Source: Bombardia bombarda (lineage: Eukaryota; Ascomycota; Sordariomycetes; Sordariales; Lasiosphaeriaceae). Taken from it: 64,000 bases of DNA. A program made the translations under genes and the position numbers. Numbering within the stretch: position 1 is the stretch's first letter; each line of letters starts with the position of its first letter. Location of the stretch: NCBI GenBank assembly GCA_030512295.1, contig JAULSR010000005.1, positions 434,001 through 498,000 of the forward strand. Direction: 5' to 3'. The notes under the pieces were generated by a model, which was not told where the DNA came from, searched no databases, and saw only the letters and a list, made by a program, of their open reading frames with translations. This document shows positions 24,301 through 35,390 of the stretch, piece after piece.

Positions 24301-25195
24301 CAGCCCGCGGCCCAAATGAAGCCGGTCAGGATGGCGGCCGAAGAAGTGACGGATGGCCGCAACAGAATGCCTCGAAGCAGCAACAACGACTGGTGGGTAG
24401 CCACTGCTGCGTTCGGGAGTCTAGAATTAAATAGAATCTAGCCCTAGGGTAGCGCCGTTTACTGGTCTTGCTGGTTTATTGCAGGGCAGGGCAGGGGCAG
24501 TTGACACAGGCCAGACGGAAAAGCCCTTTTCACCCTCGGTGTGGCCACGAGTCTCCCGCCCGCCTGCTGCGTGCGTACCTACTATTTTATTTACGTAGCG
24601 TAGCGTAGCAAGCATTCGCCTCTGCTGGTCTGGTGGTGGTGGTGTCCCGGCGGGCGGGAGGATAGTAGCTGGGCTCGCTGGGCTGGAGGCGGGAAGATGG
24701 GTGTGCTCTCGTGCTTGTGAGCTGAGGGACCTAAGGTTCGGGAGATAGAAGAACATGGCGGCTGTGGATGTGGTGGTGGAGCCTAACCTCTGTGGTCGAC
24801 TTGTGGTAGAGTGCTAATAGGTGAGGGGTGGGGCTTGGTCAGTGCTTCTGTTAGTGATTTCGCTTTGTGCAATGCTGGAGCACTAACGCGCCAAATCCTC
24901 GTTTTATTCAACCTTCCCCCAAAAACAGGGCCCCCAGCGCGGCTGGCTCGCACTAGACCAGAGAGGGGGTGATTCTTTGGCCCTCCCAGAAAGTCCCTTT
25001 GCCTCAACACATTGAACCTGCCCTTGCTCTCAATCTTATCACGTCACAAGACAACTCCAAAACAAAACATCTTCACCGCAAACGTCTTTTTCTGAACCCG
25101 CTCGCCATCTCCTGCCTCTTTTCCCTCCTTCTTGGAACCTCTGATACCCGGCAGAACCTGCGTATCTCCTAACAAACCGAAACCAGAATCTCAAA
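21374..25195. other. Large intergenic region, lipase / 14-3-3
   Basis: 3.8 kb with no conserved open frame on either strand. The part at about 21700-23400 is noticeably more A+T-rich and holds TACCTACCTAGGTAG near 22467. A G-rich quadruplex-type tract lies at 24147-24172. The last few hundred bases are the pyrimidine-rich 14-3-3 promoter and leader. A non-coding RNA cannot be excluded. Confidence 0.5.
24147..24172 (+). repeat. G-quadruplex-type tract
   Basis: Five runs of 4-5 G separated by single A (GGGG A GGGG A GGGG A GGGGG A GGGGG), about 1 kb upstream of 14-3-3. It easily meets the G4 pattern. Confidence 0.85.
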
Positions 25196-26457
25196 ATGGC
25201 GAACGAGGTCAGTCCTGCAGTCCACCACCCCCACCCAAATCTATTCCAGTCGACACCGCCTCTGCCGGCCAAAAGATTGAGAGATCGAGAGGCCATCACG
25301 ACCCGCGTCTTACTTGTCGCGTCGTCTATCCCCTCCACCATGTCTCCTCTACTCTTCTGTTGACCGAGGGCCTCTGCTAACAATGTATCCTACTACAGCG
25401 CGAGAGGTGTGTAGTCGCTGCCCGCTCCTCCTCCCCCTCCTGTGGGAGAACAGTTCGTTCATGACCATATTGCCAGCGTACTGACGAGTCCTTGAAAAAA
25501 TTACAGCAAGACATTCCTCGCCCGCCTCTGCGAGCAGGCCGAGCGTTACGATGAGATGGTCACGTACATGAAGGAGGTGGCCAAGCTTGGTGGCGAGCTC
25601 ACCGTCGACGAGCGCAACCTGCTCTCGGTCGCGTACAAGAACGTGGTTGGCACCCGCCGCGCCAGCTGGCGCATCATCTCCTCCATCGAGCAGAAGGAGG
25701 AGTCCAAGGGCTCCGATAAGCACGTCGGAACCATCAAGGACTACCGTAACAAGATTGAGTCCGAGCTGGAGAAGGTCTGCCAGGATGTCCTCGACGTTCT
25801 CGATGAGTCCCTCATCCCCAACGCTGCCTCGGGCGAGTCCAAGGTCTTTTACCACAAGATGTATGATTGACCTCCCTGCTTATTTGGAACCCCTCAAACC
25901 ACGATTACCCCTCTATCCCAGAACCGCCTAACCATCCTGGTCTTATATAGGAAGGGTGACTACCACCGCTACCTCGCCGAGTTCGCTTCTGGCGAGAAGC
26001 GCAAGGTTGCTGCCACTGCTGCCCACGAGGCTTACAAGGTAGGACTTTCCCTACAAACGATCTCTCCCGTTTATCAAGCATCATTTAACTGACCCTATCA
26101 CAGAGCGCCACTGATGTTGCTCAAACCGAGTTGACACCTACTCACCCCATCCGTCTTGGCCTTGCCTTGAACTTCTCCGTCTTCTACTATGAGATCCTCA
26201 ACTCGCCAGACCGCGCATGCCACCTGGCCAAGCAGGCCTTCGATGACGCCATCGCCGAGCTTGATTCTCTTTCCGAGGAGTCTTATCGCGATAGCACGCT
26301 TATCATGCAGCTCCTCAGGGACAACCTGACCCTCTGGACCTCCTCCGATACCGGTGATGTTGAGGCTGCCGGCGCCACTGACGCCCCCAAGGCCGAGGAG
26401 AAGGCCGAGGAGAAGAAGGAGGTCACTGCCGAGGAGGCGGCCGCACCCGAGTCGTAA
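25196..26457 (+). CDS. 14-3-3 protein, five exons with an 8-base microexon
   Basis: Phosphoserine/phosphothreonine-binding dimeric adaptor of the cytosol and nucleus. Exons 25196-25207, 25399-25406 (8 bases), 25507-25860, 25951-26038 and 26104-26457; 271 residues. The first two exons plus the start of the third spell [20 protein letters not shown], the fungal 14-3-3 N-terminus. Both family signatures are present: [13 protein letters not shown] and [18 protein letters not shown]. The C-terminus is acidic and Glu/Ala/Lys-rich, as usual for this variable tail. The microexon CGCGAGAG lies between ACTACAG and GTGTGT; without it the N-terminal frame is lost. All introns are GT-AG; the first two are 191 and 100 bases. 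Confidence 0.96.
25399..25406 (+). other. 8-base microexon of 14-3-3
   Basis: CGCGAGAG encodes Arg-Glu and two bases of Ser in MANERES. Flanked by TACAG and GTGTGT. Confidence 0.88.
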
Positions 26458-28647
26458 ACGGCTCGCTCTGTTATCAACCTATCATGACTATTTTTTCGCC
26501 ATTGCTCCTTTCTGGGGCCAGGGCGACGCGTTCCGAGAGAGCCATATCGCCTGGGAAAGTCATTTCATATCCTTCCCTTTGCGTAACTCGGTCTTGTGTT
26601 TGTCCTACTTTGAAAGATAGCCAATCTGGACAGCTAGGCCTTTAACTGTTCGTTGAAGCCTGACAGACTGGATGGTGGACATGATATGCGGTACACTGGT
26701 CATAGCGAAAGGAAGGGGAGGTGGAAATGTCTGTAAGGGAGTTAGTTGTTGTTGAAATGCAGGAGGGAGGGGGGCAAGGAGGGGGCACTGAAAATGCAGG
26801 GCATGGTTGTTTCTTTTTCGTTATTTTCTTTTTGTTCTCTTTTACACTACTTCACCTCGGTGTCTCGTGCTTTTTAGCGGGCAGCAAGTGGGGGGGAAGG
26901 GTTCAATCCAAGGGAAGTCAATTTTCTACGAAGGAACGTGGTGCGAAGGGTAATACACATATCTTAGCCCATGGTTTTTTATTGCACGCACGCACGCACA
27001 CACCCACTACTCACTCCTCTGTCACATGCCCTTACCTCTGGTTGTATTTCTCCTTCCCTCCCCTCTGAGGCGTGATTCGAAATCAGCCACTCAACCAGCC
27101 CGCTCTTCTTTGTTAAGACCCTCAAGAGTTTTGGAATGAGCCGACTATACCCCTTTTTAGGGGATATATTTTTTACGTTATGATTTCGTCCTGTGGACTT
27201 GTTGTCTTTGTTTTCTGGTCCTGTTTCTTTCCTACGGCAGTTTCCTTGGCTCGTATGTGTGTTTACCCCCCTCCCCCCACTCTCCCCGTATGTTTTGCGT
27301 GTTGTGATGGACTTGGGCTTTCTTGGTGCTCTAAGAGGTGCATTACGAGAAGAAGCATAGATCATGTTGTATGTGCCTTTTTTGGAGGTGAAAGAGAAAG
27401 AAAGCACGAAGGGGAATGATGTTGTTTTGGTGTGAGTTTGAGATACACAGAGGGAGAGAGATGGAAGGAAGGAGAAGAAGAGACAGATGATGGGCTATTT
27501 CACGTACACTCCCCACACACACACGCATACACACATAAACACACACACGCACAACATACACACAACAAATTCCCCCAAACTCACATTACCCTACCCCCGG
27601 TTTCGAAGCGTTACCCCCAGAAGAACAGCAACTTTTTTGTTTGTTGATTGAACGAGCTTGAGCTACGAAGTTAGTAAAGAAATGTAAAATCCCTAGACCA
27701 AAAATTATGGTTAAACTGGTTGTGCTCTTGGTGGTTTAGCATATGGGGCAGTTAGATGTACGAAGAGTCTCTTGTCCAACGTCGATCTTGGTTTCGATTC
27801 GTTGAGTGACGTGTACCAGTTTTGGCCTTGTTCAATTTGGCACTTACTTACTCAGGTACCTGCTGAGACGGAAACGAGGTCAAACGAGTAATAGATATTA
27901 ATGCCTAAATATGCCCCAGCAGTATCTGACTATCTGACAGGAAGACCGCCTGCTGTCTTCATGTCCGCCTCTTAACTTCCTGTGACTAAGGCTTGCAGCC
28001 CAAAACCTCAGGTGTACGAGAAAACGGGGTATATGAAACACATAATATCTAAATTCGTACTAGACAATTAAGAAAATATACTGGCGGTCCTTAGTCAAGG
28101 TATTAAATACCGAGCTAACCCCCCTCACTAAGCAGTGCATATATATATCTAGGTGCAGCATCCCAGTTGACCCTGCGCTTACCCCTTTTATATATTCATG
28201 TGAATGAAGTGCCTATATGTGAATAAAACATGCAACTCACACACATGTAAGATAATAATGCATAATATACGCTGGATATAAGTATTTTACTACGCACGCC
28301 ACGCGATGATATGATGCATGTTAGTTCCTTCACCCTCCCCCCATTTTCTTCCTCATGCCAAGAAAAGCCAGAAACCATTCAGATACGCCAACCGTACCTC
28401 ACTAATCAAAACGAAAAACCTAATGCGCTAAACTATCAAAATTATCCATACTATACAGACAGACAGACGGATCCTATAATGATATCCTTGCTTGCCCCCG
28501 CAAAGCAGCCCGAGAAATCCTCTTCTTCCGCTCAAGTCGTCTACGACGATGATTCCTAAGAGCAGCCATCGCGTCAAGAATAACCTCCGTATCAAGGACT
28601 GCATGCTGCATACGCCAACCCTAACCAAGAAGATGAGGAGGCCGATC
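26458..28647. other. Intergenic, convergent 14-3-3 / LEO1
   Basis: 2.2 kb between converging stops, with several low-complexity stretches, T-rich (26810-26850) and CA-rich (27513-27566). It probably includes a long 14-3-3 3' UTR. No gene seen. Confidence 0.55.
27513..27566. repeat. Imperfect CA/ACACAT simple repeat
   Basis: Mostly CA dinucleotides with interruptions (CACACACACGCATACACACATAAAC type). Confidence 0.8.
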
Positions 28648-29989
28648 CTACTCATCATCGTCATCAATAATGTGCCTCCTGCGCCTGCTCGACGCGGCAT
28701 GCGTGTCCTCGTCATCCGAGTCGTCCGCCGGCGCCGCGGCGGCCCTTTTTGACGATGACGCCTTTGTCTTTTGCTTCTTGGGCCTGGGCGCCTCATCCTC
28801 GTCCTCGTCGTCATCCAGCAGCTCCTCCTCCTCGTCATCGTCGTCGTCCACCTCGTCGTCGTCGTCACTATCGACGAGGAAGCCGTCGTCCATGTCGTAG
28901 CTGTCGGGGCGGCGCGATCCGCTGGGCAGGTCGTCGTCCGAATCGTATTCTGGGCGGCGTTTGCCCTTGGGACCGCCGGGGGCGCCGCGCTTGTTGCCCC
29001 TGCTGCCGCCTGGGCCGCCGGCGCCGGCGCCGCGGCGGCTGCCTTCGAGGTCGCCGATGGAGAGAGCGCCACCCTTGTAGCGGCTGCTGGCGCCGTCGAC
29101 GCGGGCCGAGGCGGTCTCGCGGCGGCGCTGGGCCTTGAGGCGCTCGCGCTCGGCCATCTCGGCCTGCTTCTTCTGCAGCTCGGGGTCCTCCTTGGTCATG
29201 ATGATCATCTCGGAGCCGCGTTCCTTCTTAGAGCTGGCGAGCTCGGCCTTGAGTTTCTCGAGCGCGTGGTCCGCCACGTCTTCGTTGGGCTTGACCGTGT
29301 ACTGCTCCGTGAAGTGGCCGACGATGAGCAGCGAGTTGGTGGTCAGGTGGGCGGCGGCGGCGTAGTAGTGCGCGTCCTGCACGTCGTTGTAGGGCTTGCT
29401 GCGCGGGGGCGCGAGCGGCTTGGTCGAGACCTCGTAGTGCTCGCCGCCGACCATCATGGTGAGGGAGCCGTCGCTCCAGCGGAAGACGTGCGAGTTCGAC
29501 TGCGCGCGCTTCGTCTTGGGGTCGCGCCGCCACATAGCCGAGGGCGCGGGGTTCTCGGAGACGGCGTTGCGCAGGTCCCATTCGGTGGGGGTCCAGGTCT
29601 CGGGGTTGTACACGGTTGGGTTTATCTTGAGGAATTCGGGGACGCGGAGGGAGATGAGCTGAGAGGGTGTCAGTGGTTTGGTCGACAGGCAGAGAGAGTA
29701 ACTGTGCTGCAAGACTTACGCCGTCATCCTTGGGTTTTGGGATGGGGTGGCGGTACATGGGCACCTCGGCGACGAGTTTATCGCGGAACTCTGTGGGCTC
29801 CTCGCTCTGGTACTTCCTGGCCCTGTCGGCGCCATCGTTGTCGAGGTCGTCGTCATCTCTGTCGGAGTTGAGGTCGCGATCGCTCAGCGCGTTCTCAATT
29901 TCCGAGAGCGGATTGTCGCCGTCATCATCTCCAAAGAGATCGTCGCCTCCATCGTCTTGGATATCAATGGGGTCTTCAGAGTCTGACAT
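28648..29989 (-). CDS. LEO1: LEO1, Paf1 transcription elongation complex subunit
   Basis: Nuclear subunit of the Paf1 complex, which travels with Pol II and promotes H2B ubiquitination and H3K4/K36 methylation. Exons 29720-29989 and 28648-29658 with intron 29659-29719 (GTAAGT...CTCTCAG); 426 residues. It begins MSDSEDPIDIQDDGGDDLFG, an acidic N-terminus typical of LEO1. The Leo1 core spans about 80-260: MYRHPIPKPKDDG, LISLRVPEFLKINPTVYNPE, SNSHVFRWSDGSLTMMVGGE, SLLIVGHFTEQYTVKP. A Gly/Arg-rich segment and a long Asp/Glu C-terminal tail ending in DDDDE follow. The high-GC acidic tail produces long antisense open frames, which are not genes. Divergent from the MOB gene, with about 740 bases between starts. 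Confidence 0.94.
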
Positions 29990-30728
29990 CTTGGCTGGTA
30001 TTTCGCCGAAATTCGCGTATTCGACTCTCTGAGCTGTTGGGTGGTGAATTGGTTGCAGTTGGCAAAGGCACGTCGCGAAAGGCTGAAGAAAAGAATCGCA
30101 ACCTCGAGGCTCTAGAACTAGAAGCTGAAGTGTAGTCTAGGCGGCCCAGGCGCAGCTACAGGTAGGTACCTACTTACCTAGTTACAGGGGGCGTATTAGT
30201 GTAAAAGCGCGGGTGGCTTGTCAGTGCAGCTGCAGGGAATCTTCAGGATCTTCAGTGGAGCTTCCTTGATAACGATAAGAGTCTGTGGCGCAGCGAATGG
30301 CGGGGATGCCCCCTCCTTCCCCCGCCCTGTTGGTGCTTCAGGTGCGTGCTGCGCGCTGCGTGCTGCATGGACGCTGTGCTGCTCCCCGGTATTACTACCT
30401 TAACACACTCACACACAGTATAAGCACTCGACAACGACCCCAAAGCCAGAGACGATATTCTTCACGACTAATACAGGGAGGGAAAATACTTGGGACGCTT
30501 TTTTATTTGCATCTGCATTTGCTTCAGCACAATAGGGCTTCTGCCTCCCGTGGCGGGTTCCGCCTTCTCTCATCTACGGTATATATCGACCATCGATTGC
30601 TTCCACGAATAAGCGATACGGTACCGCTTCCATATTCCACCGATTTACCGTATTCGACATATTCCCGTCTCCTTCGGCTACCTGCCTTACCTCACCAGCC
30701 TGCTCCCCAAACTATTTTTTCTTCGGCC
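29990..30728. promoter_or_regulatory. Shared divergent promoter, LEO1 / MOB
   Basis: About 740 bases hold both promoters. A 12-base palindrome GTAGGTACCTAC lies near 30162-30173. The MOB side has a C/T-rich leader from about 30600. Confidence 0.55.
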
Positions 30729-32626
30729 ATGTCTAACCTTTTCTCTGGAATGTGAGTGACTTCAAAATTCATCTTCTCATGGTCATAAGCTGTCTGGCGA
30801 TTCTTCCCTCACCGCCCCCTCTTGTAAAACAGCCCACTACATTTCAAACAAATAACTATCTACCCTATCATTCAAATTCGCTTGTCTGGTCGAGGCCTTT
30901 ACCCCATCGAGGCAAGTGCTTCATGGCGACGGGCAGGGTGCTTGTCGGTGTGTTGGGCATGGGAGATGGTATGTCTTTGAACCCCACCACACCGCAGCCA
31001 GCCCGAATCCAGAGTTCAGAAATATGGGGCATCTTTCCTAAAGTTACACATTATGCCTCTCGATCAGTTTGATCTGCGTGATCCATAAACACATATCCTT
31101 CCTTTTCCATAAATCAGCAGTTCCTTAGTCGTGGCTTCGCCCCGGTCTGCACTCTGCTTGAAGTTCACCTTATAAGCTCTACCAATTTTGTTCCAGGAAG
31201 CGGCAACAAGGATAGCTTGTCTTTGTGCCTGGCAGCATTACAATGGCACCAGAATGGCGGTTGATATGACATTGCGGCGTTTGCCATGATCATTTGTCAT
31301 TGTTGGCCTGCCACGATTGCCAAGCCCCCCCTGTTCAAGCATATACACGCCCGCCGCGGGGGTGGCAGATCTTCAATGCGTCCCTGTATTATACCTTACC
31401 CAGGGGGCTAGCTGACTGACACGGCCGTACCCTCACAGCAACGCTCGGATCAGAGGACAAAGAAGTCCCAGCTCACAAGGCGAGAACGTGCCAGCTTCCC
31501 CTGTCGTTAGCCAGCCGGAAGGGGCTCAGTCGTCCTCCAATCTTTCCGTTAATAGGCTTCCCCCGCTCCCGAGCTCGCCATCGCTCGCAGAAACCATAGG
31601 CATGGACCAATCCGGCGCTGGCGGCGGCGTCGCCAATGCCCCTCCTACGGCCGAGGAGGTTCTGGCCTCTTACCACCTGCCTGCTACGAAGCCTCTATGG
31701 CTGAACGCCAACTATGCAAAGCACATCGTTAAGGGAAACTTCTTGACGCTCAGCGCGAAACCCAAGACGGTTGAAATGGGGGAATGGATTGCACATCAGG
31801 GTAAGCATGTATAGACATACAATTTTTGAGCTGGTTTTGATTTTGATTTTAACGCACATACCAGTCGTTGACCACTGGCGGACCTTGATCACATTCATAA
31901 AGCTCGTCCATGACAAGGAGGACGATGGCTCGTCCATCTGCTCCTCAAAGAAATGTCCCAAAATGACTGCCGGGGCGTGAGTTTACCGCCATCAGAACTG
32001 TTTATTTCTCTTCACACTAACAGTCCCCCATCAGCAACCACTCCTTTACCTGGCTCAACTCGCGCCTACAGCCCGTCGAGATCCCGGCCTATGAGTACTT
32101 AAGCCTAGTCCAGCGCTACATCTCGTCCAAGATCGACGACGACAGAATCTTCCCCACCGACCCTTCAGGCGTATCCTACGCCGACAACCCAGCATTTTGC
32201 TCCGCGCCCGAACCCCAGCAGCAACAGCAGCCGCCGCAGCAGCCAGGACATCCCCCGCATCAGGCCCAGAAACTAGACTGGGTAGGCAAGCGCAGCGGGT
32301 TCCCGCAAAACTTCCTTGAGACATGCCAGACCATCTTCCGGCAGATGTTCCGGGTGTACGCGCACCTGTACTGGTCGCACTTTGACGACATGTTCCGGCT
32401 GGACCTGGAGAAGGCGATGAACAGCTGCTTCAGCCACTTTGTGCTGACGGCGACGACGCTCAGCCTGCTCAAGAAGTCGGACCTGGAGCCGATGCAGCCG
32501 CTGATTGACCTGTGGGCGGCGCTCGGGACGTTCCCGCAGGGCAGCAAGGCGTATGATAATGCGAATATCCAGGTTGGGCAGTTGTTGGTGCAGAAGGCGG
32601 GTGTAGTGGTGCCGGTTTCTAGCTAG
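30729..32626 (+). CDS. MOB family kinase activator (Mob2-like)
   Basis: MOB proteins bind and activate NDR/LATS kinases (in fungi the COT1/Orb6 morphogenesis and Dbf2 septation pathways). Exons 30729-30751, 31439-31800, 31865-31976 and 32035-32626; 362 residues. The short first exon encodes MSNLFSG and is joined across a 687-base intron to INARIRGQRSPS. The MOB core starts near residue 88 with KPLWLNANYAKHIVKGNF. Zinc ligands are visible: Cys pair in SICSSKKCPKM and His pair in VYAHLYWSHFDDMF. Between IFPTDPSGVSY and KLDWVGKRSGFP lies a Gln/Pro-rich insertion of about 35 residues not expected in a compact MOB fold. Sequence is closer to Mob2 than to Mob1 or phocein, but the subgroup is an inference. 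Confidence 0.87.
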
Positions 32627-33387
32627 ATGGGTGTAGATGGGTGGGTGGTGGTGGTGGTGGTGGTGGTGAATTTGGGAGGAGGGGGGGGGCAGGGGTAGGG
32701 GGTAGGGGGGAAGGGGGTTGAGGCTGTATATGTGTTTGTTGTGTTGGGAGGTTAAGAGATGGGGAGAGTGAAGATACGGAGAGGGAGTATGTCCTGGGAG
32801 TGCTGGGAAGAGGCTTGGGGAGGTAACAGCGACAACATGAAGAGGAACACCATACAACAACAAGTTACATACATGACAACCGTTTTGGCTGGCTGGTTGA
32901 TGGATACACTTGCGTAAGTGTCAACTTATTGTTAGGCACTTGATACAAAATAAGGGAAGAAAGACAGAAAGAAAGAGACAATAAAGAGATTGAAATGGTT
33001 TGCTGTAGTACTACTAAGTAGCCTACTTGGTGATGTGCACCATGCAGATGTTTGTATGTATCGTTGAATGAAATATTTCGGCATGTGTGCTGATTTTGTT
33101 TTGGCGGCATATGTGAGAGCGAGGTGGTAATCGTCTAGCCATGTGCTATATTCTATTGGTACAAAGCAAAGATCCATGAGCTTTAAAGACAAACTCTGTT
33201 TAAGGTGATGACAGTTGCATACTGCGGCTGCGGCAGCTTGCTTGCTTTCTCAGATATTATGTAACTGGCATAAAAATTGTGGTCGAGAACCTACCAGCTC
33301 GTACTACGACACAGTATGGAGAAGACAATTACGTCATTTAGTTGCAGTAGCTACTGTAGGTACCTATCTATCTGATAACCTCTCCCT
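32627..33387. other. Intergenic, convergent MOB / DUF3237
   Basis: Converging 3' ends. It starts with a (TGG)n-rich tract (32645-32668) and more G-rich sequence. No gene seen. Confidence 0.55.
32645..32668 (+). repeat. (TGG)n microsatellite
   Basis: About eight GGT/TGG units directly after the MOB stop, followed by a G-rich stretch to 32715. Confidence 0.85.
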
Positions 33388-34088
33388 CTACTTGGCAACT
33401 TCGCTGATGAGATACTCAACAATGGTAGGCTTGCCATCCTCGAGGATGAAGTGGCCCGACGCGACAAAGACCTTGTTGGACAGCGCAGCCAGCTCGCCGC
33501 TAGCCGAGCTGGTCTCGAAGGTGACGTGGGTGACTACACGATTACACACATTGTCAGCTATCATCACCAACACCGACAATTAGTGTGACTACTCACAAGC
33601 ATCCCCAAACGGCGTCGTCTTGGCGTCCGCCTCGCCCCGCAGCACCTTGCCGGCGGGCCCGGCCGTGTTGACGAAGCCGGTGTAGTTGAAGCGGGCGAGG
33701 GCGCCGGTGGTCTTGTCCTTGATGACGCTCTGCACCTCGAGACGGGCGATGCTGCTGCTGCTGCCGGCCGGGTCCGCCTTGATGTAGTCGGCGCCGTGCA
33801 GGATGTCGGCGTCGAGCTTGACGGCGTAGGACGGGTGCGACGTGACGGTGCCGGAGCTGGGCTTGAAGGGGATCTGGAAGAGGGCGGGGCCGGTGGCGAG
33901 GGGGCCGATGACGTTGAGGGGGTCGATTACGACCTTTTTTAAAAATTTATTATTAGGATGGTGGTGGTGGTGGTGGAGCTAGATCGTGGCATTCATGGTG
34001 GTGATGATGTGATGGGAGGGGTTGAGGCTGGTGTGGTGGTACTCACTTGGGCCGTGAAGGCGGGGATGAGGGTGGGAAAGTTGGACAT
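33388..34088 (-). CDS. DUF3237 family protein
   Basis: Exons 34047-34088, 33597-33933 and 33388-33533; introns 33934-34046 (GTGAGT...AAAAAAG) and 33534-33596 (GTGAGT...TAG); 174 residues. It begins MSNFPTLIPAFTAQ; landmarks of the family follow: GTVTSHPSYAVKLDADILHG, ADYIKADPAG, LEVQSVIKD, FNYTGFVNTAGPAGKVLRGE, TTPFGDAFTHVTFET. These DUF3237 proteins are predicted small beta-barrels with no established reaction. No signal peptide, so probably cytosolic. Length and motif order agree with the family. Confidence 0.88.
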
Positions 34089-35390
34089 GTTGTTCGAGTT
34101 GTTACTGTTTGCTGGTGAAGTTTGGATTGTTGAAAAATCGAAAAGAAGTTTGCTCGTGAATAATTGTTCTCAATTGAAAGTGAAAGTCCGAATGCCAAGC
34201 TACTGATGTGAGGTGAAGGTGAGGTGATGAGGGACCTTGATGGGGAATTAATTGATCAATCGTCCCCTTTATTACCCCCCATCATTCCCCTCCTTCTCGT
34301 CTCCTCCCGACCGATGGTAATACATAGTGCCGGTAGCACCCGTAGGTAGGTAGGAGATCGGTCGAATAGAATCACCGTGAAACCTTTGGGCTCATCGTCT
34401 GTTGTTCTTCTCCGTTCCATAAGTATTCCCCACCTAGGTACATTAGTTAAACGCAAATACGGGTTCTTTGATAGCTCGGTGGGTTTATGCCGATTTGCGG
34501 GGCCTGGGGTCTATTTACATACAGCCGCCGATACCGTGAGACATTGGTACTATTGTACTTAGGTAGGTGTGTCTTGGCTGTTGTGCTGGTCGAATTGACA
34601 AGGCAGATACTTAGTAGTTATGCTATGGTGCAGGACTCATTCTGGTGTAACAAGCACATGCATGCTCCTTCGGCGGTAGATTCTTGAAACCGAAATCCAT
34701 CTCTTCAGGGTGGAGTTGTTCAACCTAGCACACAAATACATACCTACCCAGGCACCTTCTGTATACCAATGACAAAAGTACCAAAACTCCATGAGGACAA
34801 TATACATGACGAATCATCCACCAAATTTGAGGATTGTTGATTTTATGACAGTAGAAATGACACTATTTCCCGTCCTTCTCTTTACTAAGCACCTGTAATA
34901 GTCATCACCAACCGCCCACGCCCTGTCCGGCTTCCATCGGTGTCGTTGTTTATCAGTCAGTCGAAGCTGTCCAGGAACTTTGGTCTTGCTCTTGGCCTTG
35001 GTAGCATGCAGCCTGGAATGCCCCTCCAGTCTTTGTGCTGCCTTATTGCATTCCCCAGATGGGATTCTACCCCCTTTTTTGTCTCAATATTCCCCCTTCT
35101 TGGCGCTGGTATTGTTGGTGACAGCCGTATTAAGAGTATTTGAGCGCAGTGGTTGGTTTGATCATGTTGGCAATGTATGCTACACCTCCCTCCTCAGCGA
35201 GTGTCGTGACGCGTCGTTTTTGTATGTCTTTGTCTGGGCTGTCCTGTCCCGATGGTGTGTTTGCCACGGGCTTATTCCCACCTTCCGGTGATTCAACTGA
35301 TCTAGTTTGGCCACCTCGGATAGCTTGTTGCCCTTCCTTGTCTGATGATTGAGTCGATCTTGTACTGTATTCCTCCCTCAAAGATGAAAA
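34089..35390. other. Intergenic, DUF3237 promoter side / regulator 3' side
   Basis: 1.3 kb holding the DUF3237 promoter and the 3' end of the next gene. GTAGGTAGGTAGG near 34341 and CCACCTAGGTAC near 34430 are copies of the recurring TAGGTA motif. No gene seen. Confidence 0.5.

Noticed and set aside
21374..25195. Transposon or RIP-degraded element in the 3.8-kb gap
   Set aside because: No transposase or reverse-transcriptase remnants, terminal repeats or target duplications could be seen; only moderately higher A+T.
28771..29871. Long antisense open frame over LEO1
   Set aside because: Shadow of the acidic, GC-rich LEO1 coding sequence.
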